Below the pieces are notes generated by a model. The model was not told where the DNA came from and did no database searches. It saw only the letters and a list, made by a program, of their open reading frames with translations. Positions 16,789-23,615 of a stretch of DNA of 64,000 nt are shown here, in pieces (positions within the stretch are counted from its first letter, which is position 1; the number at the start of each line of letters is the position of its first letter). The position numbers and the translations under genes are program-made. The stretch comes from Pseudomonas mandelii (GTDB taxonomy: Bacteria > Pseudomonadota > Gammaproteobacteria > Pseudomonadales > Pseudomonadaceae): the NCBI RefSeq assembly GCF_006438925.1, contig NZ_RCZA01000006.1:310001-374000 (forward strand), in the 5' to 3' direction.

Positions 16789-17205
16789 TCAGTGCTTTGG
16801 AGTATCCGTAGACGGAACACCGGGTTGAAGCAAATTGGCAACCGTCATCACCAAACCTTCCAGCGACCACGGTTTTGCGAGGAATTGGGTGGTGGCGGGC
16901 AGCCCAATGAAGGTGTCAGTCCAGCCGCTTGTGATGACCACCGGCATCTCGGGCCATCTACCACGGACAAGCTCTGCCAGTTCAGCACCTTGAATCTGGC
17001 CCGGTAGGCCATGGGCAGCGATGATGAGTGCGCATCGGGTGTCCGACGCGAGCATGTGGATCAGTGCATCATCAGCGTTCGAGAATGCAACACACTCGGC
17101 ACCAACCTCGCTCAAGGTTTCTCTCATGAGTTCCCGCAACAGGGACTCATCTTCGACGATTACGATTTCGCCGTTGATGGGTGGCAGCCGAAAATTCACA
17201 TCCAT
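16789..17205 (-). CDS. Receiver-like domain lacking the phospho-acceptor Asp (pseudo-receiver)
   Basis: A 138-residue single CheY-like domain: the acidic pair is in 'EIVIVEDESLLRELM', the Thr/Ser position in 'VVITSGW' and the conserved Lys in 'FLAKPWSLEGL'. The usual phospho-Asp before 'xxLPG' is Ala ('ALIIAAHGLPG'; codon GCC, one base from Asp GAC). So it probably cannot be phosphorylated and would act as a constitutive protein-interaction module. No output domain or partner kinase is nearby. It is last in a minus-strand series of four genes, 112 bp after the zinc-ribbon gene. Confidence 0.8.
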   Translation of the reverse strand: MDVNFRLPPINGEIVIVEDESLLRELMRETLSEVGAECVAFSNADDALIHMLASDTRCALIIAAHGLPGQIQGAELAELVRGRWPEMPVVITSGWTDTFIGLPATTQFLAKPWSLEGLVMTVANLLQPGVPSTDTPKH

Positions 17206-17317
17206 TCTGTGTTGGTCCTGAGTCAGCTCTAGGGCTTTCAGTCTTTCACCTTCGGCGAACCGGGTCCACGTATTGCTTCGGCGTGATTTTCGTGGCTCCT
17301 TGGGAAGCGGTCTTTCC

Positions 17318-18097
17318 TTATGCCTCTATTTTGCTTGAGGCTTCCGAGTCGGGCTGGACCATCGTATATACCCAGTCGAAATGGTGCAGTTGACCGCAGT
17401 TCCAACACGCCTTCCTCTCGTTCACTTCGAGATGCTCTATCGCCATTGGGCTCTTGCATTTCATGCAAGGCGCGATGCAAAGGTTCGATGGTTCGACTAT
17501 GTAGGTTTCTTCGTTTTCGCATCTAACGAGGTGTTTATTGCCGCACGTCGGACATTCGACCGTGGCACTGGCTTCAACCTGAGATTGGCTTGCGTACATT
17601 TCTTTCCCGCATGCATCGCAAGTGAACGTGTCGATTTTGTTTATCGACATCACTAACGTGGCTGACGCAACACGCTCTATCTCGTCCAGAATTTCTTGAA
17701 CGGTAGTCGGAGTGAGCTTGAGGTTGCGTGTATCAGCGAGAGCGGGCGCGTGCAGGAAACTACCTAGCTTCTGGTAGTGCTTGTTGAGCCAATCGACCGA
17801 AAACATCTTGTAGTCGCCGATGGGGAATGGAACACCGTCTGGGCCAGTGAACTCGATTGACATGTTCAGATCGGCTTTTGGCTCGAAGCTGCGAAGCATC
17901 TTCAATGCTTTGTCTGGTTGCCATTTCCGAAAGATGGCGGGAGGCAATTTTGGGCCAATTTGCTCTAGTTTCTGATAGACGATACGTTCGAGGGCCAGTC
18001 GCAGTTCAAGGCAAGCGTGTCGTAATGAATTCTCGTCTCCAGCTTCGATGAACGTCTTTGCTCGTGCAAGGTAATCATCGATATCGTAAATGCTCAT
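17318..18097 (-). CDS. Hypothetical protein with two C-terminal zinc ribbons
   Basis: A 259-residue protein. The N-terminal 165 residues are helical, with 'HACLELRLALERIVYQKLEQ' and 'WLNKHYQKLGSFLHAPA', faintly like DUF4145/HEPN-type helical domains. The C-terminus has CxxC pairs in 'FTCDACGKEM' and 'VECPTCGNKH', then 'APCMKCKSPM' and 'KACWNCGQLHH', consistent with two zinc ribbons for nucleic-acid or protein binding. Its ATG overlaps the TGA of the upstream coiled-coil gene (ATGA), so the two are translationally coupled. Function unknown. Confidence 0.7.
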   Translation of the reverse strand: MSIYDIDDYLARAKTFIEAGDENSLRHACLELRLALERIVYQKLEQIGPKLPPAIFRKWQPDKALKMLRSFEPKADLNMSIEFTGPDGVPFPIGDYKMFSVDWLNKHYQKLGSFLHAPALADTRNLKLTPTTVQEILDEIERVASATLVMSINKIDTFTCDACGKEMYASQSQVEASATVECPTCGNKHLVRCENEETYIVEPSNLCIAPCMKCKSPMAIEHLEVNERKACWNCGQLHHFDWVYTMVQPDSEASSKIEA

Positions 18098-18411
18098 AAT
18101 CGTCCGTCCCTAGTGGATTTGAGGTGCGAGCTTACCGAGTGTTCTGATTGGCTGCCCTTCGTGTGATCGCCATACGCATATCCCATCCGTGACGAATCCC
18201 ACTCACGTTCCCGGTTGTACATGTCACTAAGTGTCCACTTCAACCGTTCGTGTTCAACCTTCAATGAGGAGAGGGCGGTAGAGCTATCCCGGTGCATGAC
18301 GATCAACACGGCGATGTTCTGGTGAGCCTTCCGTAAGTCTCGACGTGTCGTCTCCAGTTCCGCACACAACAGGTCACAGTGGTGCTTCAGCATCGCCGTG
18401 TAGGAGGGCAT
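18094..18411 (-). CDS. Hypothetical coiled-coil protein (105 residues)
   Basis: Residues about 5-70 form a likely coiled coil ('LKHHCDLLCAELETTRRDLR', 'SSLKVEHERLKWTLSDMYNR'), followed by a polar, probably disordered tail. An AGGA lies 3 nt before the ATG, which is rather close. It overlaps the zinc-ribbon gene by 4 nt and lies 47 bp after the 181-residue gene, so all are probably one transcript. No family was recognised. Confidence 0.55.
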   Translation of the reverse strand: MPSYTAMLKHHCDLLCAELETTRRDLRKAHQNIAVLIVMHRDSSTALSSLKVEHERLKWTLSDMYNREREWDSSRMGYAYGDHTKGSQSEHSVSSHLKSTRDGRL

Positions 18412-18458
18412 GAATCCTGTGGAAAGCGGTCTGGTTGCACTCAGTGTGAAAGCCAGTG

Positions 18459-19004
18459 CTACCCGGCCATCAGGATCGTGGCGGCCTGTTTTAAAATCGA
18501 CCTCTCTCGTTCAAGGCAGTCAATCCGGGCCTCAAGTTCTTGAATCTTCTGCTGATCAGGCGTCAGTGTCTCGCTTCGGGGGGGGACGTCACTTTGCTCC
18601 GGCAAATCAACACTGCCCATATCTAAAGGCAGCTCCGTCCCGTCGCCTTCAGCCTTGAGAAACTCTTTGATCGCTACACGAGCCAAGACGCTGTGTCGGA
18701 CATTCAGCTTCTTGGAAATCAATCGCCACTCTTTGAAATCTTCTGTGGTGAGCCGCACTTTGACTTCGCACGCTCGGTATTCAGGGATTCCCGTAGCCAT
18801 CTCTGCCGCTACCTTTAAGGCTTGCGTAAACGGCGCGTTGCTCTCACGCAGGGCCTTGAGGGAAGCCATGATGATCATTCTCCCAAGCGGGCTGCGTTGT
18901 TGTTTCCGGCGCTCAGCGCTATCAAGCAACGCTTCATATGTTTCCTTGCTCATGAGGACTTTGATTTGATCAGGGGTTTGCAGCGCTTTCTGTTTGAATG
19001 CCAT
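18459..19004 (-). CDS. Ribbon-helix-helix-like protein with C-terminal coiled coil
   Basis: A 181-residue protein. Residues about 75-120 ('CEVKVRLTTEDFKEWRLISK' then 'KLNVRHSVLARVAIKEFLKA') look like a strand followed by two helices, as in ribbon-helix-helix DNA-binding proteins such as MobC-type or plasmid regulators. The C-terminus 'QELEARIDCLERERSILKQA' is a leucine-zipper helix much like the end of IS3-family OrfA. AAGGA lies 9 nt before the ATG. As first gene of the minus-strand operon it may be its regulator. Identity is uncertain. Confidence 0.6.
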   Translation of the reverse strand: MAFKQKALQTPDQIKVLMSKETYEALLDSAERRKQQRSPLGRMIIMASLKALRESNAPFTQALKVAAEMATGIPEYRACEVKVRLTTEDFKEWRLISKKLNVRHSVLARVAIKEFLKAEGDGTELPLDMGSVDLPEQSDVPPRSETLTPDQQKIQELEARIDCLERERSILKQAATILMAG

Positions 19005-19364
19005 CTCGTTTCGTCCTTGTAGGGCTGGCTAGCGTTGTCGGTGGTGCTAATGGGGGCATCTGAGAGTTCGGTTGATTGGTGCGTGCCAAAGGATGGTACT
19101 TCGGGCTGTCCCGAGGTCTCAACCGTACGTACCGACTTTTCGCTGAGGTTCCTTGTATCAACAGGTCACACCGTTGACCTAGGGCTAAGCCTTGGGCTTC
19201 AGCATCTCTTCATGGGTGCCCGCATGGGGTCTTATCGCGTGCCTGTACGTCTCTGAAAGTTGACGTCGAGGTGTTACAAGTTGAGTACCAACTCCTGTTA
19301 CAAACCGTTGGAAAAGGCTCGCTAACCTCGTTACGATTCCGCCACCTGATTCCTTGAAAAACTG
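19005..19364. other. Intergenic gap upstream of the four-gene operon
   Basis: No credible gene. It should hold the promoter of the minus-strand operon that begins at 19004. No specific promoter could be fixed. The LysR fragment and a further 100 bp without features follow to 19605. Confidence 0.4.
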
Positions 19365-19502
19365 TTAATCGGCGAACAGCATCTCCCGACTTTCGCCCAT
19401 CAACAGACCCTGATTCTTCTCGGTGACCGCGCGGATGTAATCCCACAACAGGGTGATCCGCTTGAGCTTGCGCAGGTCCTCGCGGCAGTACATCCAGTAC
19501 TG
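19365..19502 (-). pseudogene. 3' fragment of a LysR-family regulator gene
   Basis: On the minus strand from 19502 the frame reads 'QYWMYCREDLRKLKRITLLW' then 'DYIRAVTEKNQGLLMGESRE' and ends 'MLFAD' plus stop at 19365. This is the typical C-terminus of a pseudomonad LysR-type regulator. Upstream the similarity stops and there is no start, so only about 45 codons remain. GC-rich codons fit a Pseudomonas origin. It is probably a scar of an earlier recombination or insertion. Confidence 0.6.
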
Positions 19503-19605
19503 TCACATCCCGCCGCCAATTAGATGCAAAACGGGATTGTGGTTGCTTGAGAATTTGGGGCTGATTCTTATTACAGTCACCCGATGGCAGCAAGGGTGAC
19601 GTCCA

Positions 19606-21567
19606 TCAGTAGCCGTGCGACTCACGGTATTTCTGGTAGTCGTGATACTTGACCCATTCGATCACATCGTAAGGAAGGTAAAGCTGGTGCCTGGCACGGG
19701 AAATCGCGATGTACACGAGACAGATCCGCTGATCGAACTCATAGGCGTCCTTGAACTTTGCATTTGAGAGTAGCTCGGGCGTCAGCAGCACGCGGTCGAA
19801 CTCCATCCCCCCCGCATCTTCTGCCATCATAAGCATGCAGCTCTTGCCAGGGCTACCAATCATCCTGTTCAACCGGGTCACATCGGCAATCTTGAAGCCT
19901 TTTCCCAACTCGGATTCAACCCAGAGAAACGACTCATCGAACTGATTGGCATCACGCACCTGTTGCCAGCCGGCCATCTCGATGAAATACGGATGCGACC
20001 CATCCGCGATGTTCTCGGCTCCATAGTATTCTGGTTTGAACAGCGCGATGGCAGTGGTCATGAAGCGCTTGAGATCCGACTCCGCCTTTTTGTCCGAGAA
20101 ACTGAACGGACAGTTGGCAGCTTGCAGCTCGATCATCCACTTCATCGTGTCCCAGCGGGACGCAGTCAGGACCACGCAGCCCTCGGGCGGAACGAAGCCC
20201 TCCGGATAGTGCTCGATACCGACGTCTGCATCACGAGCACCTTCGAACGGGACTTTGCTCTTCTCCGAGTGCAGGCAGATCAACGGGTTGACCAAACGCT
20301 CAATATTGCGGCCTGAACGAACGGAGTAGCTAACATCACTTTGCCGTACCGCACGCTTTCTTTTGACAATCTCGCCACTAGCCTGCTGATACTCATCACC
20401 CAGGGTAATCAACACCTGGCGGCCCCTCTCGATGATCTGTAGCAGCGACGGGGGAACATCCTGGCTTTCGTCAATGAGGACGTGCGTATAACGAGCAGGC
20501 ACGACGCAACCCGCCAGACATGCCCGCTTTATCATCAATAACTCTTCGAACCCAGTCCGACTACCCCATGCCGGGTTTACCTCAAGGTAAGACCACAGTC
20601 GACTCGAATACTCAAGAAGCACCCTGGCGTCCAGGTTGGACAAGGCTTGCTTGAAATGAGGTAGATGCTTGGCCGATAAGCTGTGATCCCTGGAATGGCA
20701 ATACCGCTTGAGCACCCTAAGACAGGCTTCAAATGTCGTCTGCGCATCGTGGCCACGAAAACCGAGGATATTCAGCTCCTGCGACAGGGCCTGCTTGCTC
20801 GGCTCCCTGAGCGACTTAGTCGCGAGTTGAGGCCTAGGACCGTGCAATAGGGCCCTCGCAAAGGCCTCGAAGGTCGTACCCGTGTTCCTGTCGCGCGCAA
20901 CCCCGATGCGCTTTTGAAGAGTCGCCAGCTTTTCAGACGTGTATGCCAGCACCAGCGCCCCTCCGGGTCGCAGACACTCCATCAAGGCACCTATCAAGTG
21001 ACTCTTGCCTATCCCCGCGTAACCTTGAACATGCAGATCTTCGTCCAGATTGGCCCGGAAGGTTCTGACCAGCTTGTCTTGTGCAGTGGTCAACCAGTGC
21101 TCACGGTGCTTGGGCGTCACCATCTGCTGACTGAATGGGTTGTTGCCCAAATGGTGGCGAACCCTGTACCCGACATCCCACTTGCCATCGGGTAACAAGT
21201 AATCCCGCGCCGATACTTCTTCGGCTAGAAGAAAACGCAGGTTCAAATTTTTGATGACGTTTAGACCGAAGTACAACTTCCGGGGGTCGAACAGCCGCTG
21301 CGCCTCTGACAACAACCCTACGGTAGCTGACTGTCGGGAATCGACGGCCCACGCAATGAGCTTGGACAGAACCTTCTCTGCCGCACCAGCATTAAGATCT
21401 TTTTCTGCCGCTTGAGCCAAATTCTGAATGACCAACACTGCTGCCAGCTCTGGTTCCGTGAGGACGCTAAGCGCTTTTACGCCATCGGCAAGCAACAAGC
21501 CCGCACAGGTTTCATCTGTAATGGGCAAGAAAACAGGGCTGGATAAATCAAAATGTTCCGGGAGCAT
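19606..21567 (-). CDS. SF1 (UvrD/Rep-like) helicase with unusual N-terminal domain
   Basis: A 653-residue protein. The first about 175 residues match no helicase domain known to me. Then come Walker A 'GYAGIGKSHL' (182-191), motif II 'LIDESQDVPP' (364-373), motif III 'LGDEYQQASG' (389-398) and motif VI 'VYIAISRARHQLYLP' (about 622-636), all of the UvrD/PcrA superfamily. Residues 430-600 replace the usual 2B region with a short divergent segment. It lies 40 bp after the 133-residue gene on the same strand. SF1 helicases of this kind, outside recombination operons and in islands, are often parts of defence systems; that role is inferred here. Confidence 0.8.
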   Translation of the reverse strand: MLPEHFDLSSPVFLPITDETCAGLLLADGVKALSVLTEPELAAVLVIQNLAQAAEKDLNAGAAEKVLSKLIAWAVDSRQSATVGLLSEAQRLFDPRKLYFGLNVIKNLNLRFLLAEEVSARDYLLPDGKWDVGYRVRHHLGNNPFSQQMVTPKHREHWLTTAQDKLVRTFRANLDEDLHVQGYAGIGKSHLIGALMECLRPGGALVLAYTSEKLATLQKRIGVARDRNTGTTFEAFARALLHGPRPQLATKSLREPSKQALSQELNILGFRGHDAQTTFEACLRVLKRYCHSRDHSLSAKHLPHFKQALSNLDARVLLEYSSRLWSYLEVNPAWGSRTGFEELLMIKRACLAGCVVPARYTHVLIDESQDVPPSLLQIIERGRQVLITLGDEYQQASGEIVKRKRAVRQSDVSYSVRSGRNIERLVNPLICLHSEKSKVPFEGARDADVGIEHYPEGFVPPEGCVVLTASRWDTMKWMIELQAANCPFSFSDKKAESDLKRFMTTAIALFKPEYYGAENIADGSHPYFIEMAGWQQVRDANQFDESFLWVESELGKGFKIADVTRLNRMIGSPGKSCMLMMAEDAGGMEFDRVLLTPELLSNAKFKDAYEFDQRICLVYIAISRARHQLYLPYDVIEWVKYHDYQKYRESHGY

Positions 21568-21607
21568 GCAACCTCATAGCCAAAACAGGCACATCAAAAG
21601 ATTAATC

Positions 21608-22009
21608 CTAGTCATACTCTTCATTCGTTTCAGGGTCATCTTCCCCTGGTTCATCCGCCTCCCATGACGGCAGTTTGTCAATGATGCGCGCGATGCCATC
21701 ACGGACCGGTAAGGTACTGCGGACATCGTTGAACCAACCTAAATCGACCAACCTGGAGCGGACCAGTTGAATGGGCACACCGAGACTGGCACTTAAGTCC
21801 GCAAGGATTCTGTGGGCGGTGATGATGTTGTATTGCTCATGGTCGACATAGATGACCCCATGCCCACGCCATTTGACGTCATAAAGCTCAAGCAGCGGCG
21901 TCAGATGCTCCGCAAGCGTTTCAACCTCCATCCACCGTCCAACCGTTGCCCCGCTTGAGTCACACATGGCGGGCCTCACCATTGATGCCAAGCTTGATGT
22001 GATAGTCAC
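21608..22009 (-). CDS. Hypothetical partner of the SF1 helicase (133 residues)
   Basis: The start is GTG at 22009, with AGGAGAG 10 nt upstream; internal ATGs at 21982 or 21967 are alternatives. The core 'LAEHLTPLLELYDVKWRGHG', 'VIYVDHEQYNIITAHRILAD' and 'LGVPIQLVRSRLVDLGWF' suggests an alpha/beta fold. The last 20 residues are strongly acidic ('EADEPGEDDPETNEEYD'), as in some proteins that mimic DNA or bind helicases. No family was recognised. The 40-bp gap to the helicase gene indicates one transcript. Confidence 0.6.
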   Translation of the reverse strand: MTITSSLASMVRPAMCDSSGATVGRWMEVETLAEHLTPLLELYDVKWRGHGVIYVDHEQYNIITAHRILADLSASLGVPIQLVRSRLVDLGWFNDVRSTLPVRDGIARIIDKLPSWEADEPGEDDPETNEEYD

Positions 22010-22178
22010 ACAAGATGCACTCTCCTATGCTCTTCCGTTACCCCATCCGCCCGCTCTTGGTTAGTAGACATGCAACGCCTCTTCTCTGCTCCGTACGGTA
22101 AGAGCTGACGACGAACCACCAAGTCTGATTGAGCTAAGTGGCTCACCAACTACGTCACTAGATCAGCAAGCAATCAAA

Positions 22179-22631
22179 TCAGCCTCTAGTTTTCAGCCAA
22201 TCCTTCACCGCTTCAATTTGATGGACATCATAGTAGCCAGGCTTACTGTTGGGCTCGAAAACACCCTCCCCAATCGCCTCATCGAAGTGGCGGCGTACCA
22301 AGTCGTAATCTGGCACCTGCAATCTCTGAATAAGGTCGAGGCTAGGCTCTAATCCGAAATAGCCATCGGATACGAAACTCAAAAGGGTGATCAGACCATC
22401 AGCACCAACAAGGAGATCTAACGGCAAATCACCGACAATATTCCGGCCGTTCGCATAGATAGCATCTTGATCGTACTGACAGCCATGAGCCCTTGGTGAT
22501 GCTGGACGGTGATGCACTATTCTTGGCGAATGCTTGATCCAAACGCCGTCATCGTTGCGAGTCTGCCATTCAACCCAACCATCTTTGACTTCGCTGATTG
22601 GCGTACTACACGTGTCGCAAATCCACTGCAT
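22179..22631 (-). CDS. Hypothetical protein with N-terminal CxxC motif (150 residues)
   Basis: The start is ATG 22631, because GGAG lies 6 nt before it; an in-frame ATG 4 codons upstream lacks one. 'MQWICDTCSTPISEVKDGWV' suggests a zinc-knuckle or rubredoxin-like N-terminus, with further Cys/His in 'IVHHRPASPRAHGCQYDQDA'. A helical second half ('LDLIQRLQVPDYDLVRRHFD') follows. No family was recognised. It lies 169 bp upstream of the helicase cassette on the same strand and may or may not belong to it. Confidence 0.65.
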   Translation of the reverse strand: MQWICDTCSTPISEVKDGWVEWQTRNDDGVWIKHSPRIVHHRPASPRAHGCQYDQDAIYANGRNIVGDLPLDLLVGADGLITLLSFVSDGYFGLEPSLDLIQRLQVPDYDLVRRHFDEAIGEGVFEPNSKPGYYDVHQIEAVKDWLKTRG

Positions 22632-23139
22632 AAAAATCTCCATTCAGCATTAAACCGCGCCCCCCCACCCTAGGATAAGTTGGGATTCGACCATAATGGC
22701 ATTACGACTTCACACCCGTCCAGCCAGAGCGGCCCCGCCACCTAAAACGCAGTGCAACTCTTGGAGCGATCCAGTGGATCTTGCCGAAAATAATGATTAG
22801 GCCTGCTTGGGAAATTTACTTGAAACCGACTGCATGCTTAGCAAACAACTACCGGGGTCATTAGGAAAAATCCAAGCGGAACCATTAAATAACCTGCGCC
22901 CTCCTCTCGATCAGTTCGACAGTCCGAGAACGAGCTACACACCCACCGAAAAGGACGACAAGACCTGCCATGAGCGAGCCTATAGGCACCCTAATCATGC
23001 AAATGCGACCCATAGCCCAAGGAGATCAGTGCTAAGGCATCAACCAATTGAAGCGAGGCTTTAAGGAATAGACTTGGCGATCAAATATCGGCCGACTAGA
23101 ATGCGCAGTAAAGTGCACCACTTAGGTGTACCTAAACGC
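22632..23139. other. Right-end island gap
   Basis: About 500 bp with no credible gene. The 85-codon plus frame at 22807-23064 is His/Arg/Pro-rich and lacks a ribosome site. It leads to the candidate arm site and the right attachment repeat. Confidence 0.4.
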
Positions 23140-23149
23140 TGTCACACTT
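23140..23149. promoter_or_regulatory. TGTCACACTT: candidate right arm-type integrase site
   Basis: This is identical to the decamer at 8213-8222 in front of int and lies 49 bp inside the right repeat, as expected for an arm site of the same recombinase. Confidence 0.4.
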
Positions 23150-23197
23150 CGAGATTTTTGACTGATAAACCCTTGTAAAATCAAGGACTTAGAGATA

Positions 23198-23297
23198 GGA
23201 GGCAACCCCACCAGCCACACCCCGGCACACAATGTTCCCGCTGTGGCTGCTTCCTTCCGGATCTGACCAGGTTCACGGGTAATCGTTGCGGGGGGAC
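23198..23297 (-). ncRNA. ffs: 4.5S RNA of the signal recognition particle; also attR
   Basis: On the minus strand the conserved SRP core is present: ACCUGGUCAG, then CCGGAAGGAAGCAGCC (domain IV, the Ffh-binding tetraloop and internal loops). The RNA scaffolds Ffh to form the bacterial SRP, which targets membrane proteins co-translationally to FtsY. Positions 23198-23293 equal the left repeat exactly, but only this copy has the native promoter side. Downstream (left) the island supplies a small hairpin CCTTG/CAAGG at about 23172-23187 that may end transcription. The exact 5' end is estimated. Confidence 0.93.
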
Positions 23298-23342
23298 CGA
23301 TGGGGTCACCATAACGACGCCCGCCTGACGGCGAGCCGCGCC

Positions 23343-23370
23343 ATTGTACCTATCTGAGACGAAGTTACAA
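23343..23370 (-). promoter_or_regulatory. Candidate ffs promoter
   Basis: Minus strand TTGTAA (23370-23365), a 16-bp spacer and TACAAT (23348-23343) form a good sigma-70 pair. Transcription would begin near 23336, giving a leader of about 40 nt before the mature RNA. It lies outside the island, so ffs stays expressed after insertion. Confidence 0.6.
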
Positions 23371-23437
23371 CCGTTCGAGCGGATTAAAAACATGTGCTGC
23401 TTCAAGGACATGCATATCTCTAGAAAAGATCGCTACC

Positions 23438-23592
23438 TGTAGCAGCTGGCGTAGCCTGCGTTCGGCTGCGCAGCAGTCGTCAATACGGTGATCGTGGTTT
23501 GCCTGAAAAACCGCGCTGCCTGATTTTACGACTGCTTCGTCCGAACGCGGCCCGAGCCGAACGCAGCCTCGCAGGCTCGACAGCTGCTACAA
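23438..23592. repeat. Inverted repeat pair, REP-like variant
   Basis: Outer arms GTAGCAGCTG and CAGCTGCTAC enclose GCCTGCGTTCGGCT and AGCCGAACGCAGCC, with further inverted parts inside. This is a third, less frequent repeat type in the window, placed between ffs and the zinc peptidase gene. Confidence 0.7.
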
Positions 23593-23615
23593 GTAAATGC
23601 AGCGTTCAGCAGACT

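Larger units (their letters stand above)
8021..23293. mobile_element. Genomic island integrated at the 4.5S RNA gene (ffs)
   Basis: The 15.3-kb segment is bounded by perfect 96-bp direct repeats (8021-8116 and 23198-23293), each the body of ffs. A tyrosine recombinase gene lies 132 bp inside the left repeat. The flanks (XRE gene on the left, zinc peptidase and ligA on the right) are core pseudomonad genes, while the inside is a GC mosaic of orphan, recombination and helicase genes. This is the signature of a tyrosine-recombinase island using a small-RNA gene as attB. No relaxase, coupling protein or structural phage gene was found, so it is probably mobilised only with outside help. The island may be layered, since it contains integrase and LysR relics. 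Confidence 0.93.

Noticed and set aside
22807..23064. 85-codon open frame near the right island end
   Set aside because: The composition is His/Arg/Pro-rich and not protein-like, and there is no ribosome site.
8021..23293. Integrative conjugative element or prophage
   Set aside because: No relaxase, type IV secretion, coupling, capsid, terminase or lysis gene was recognised.
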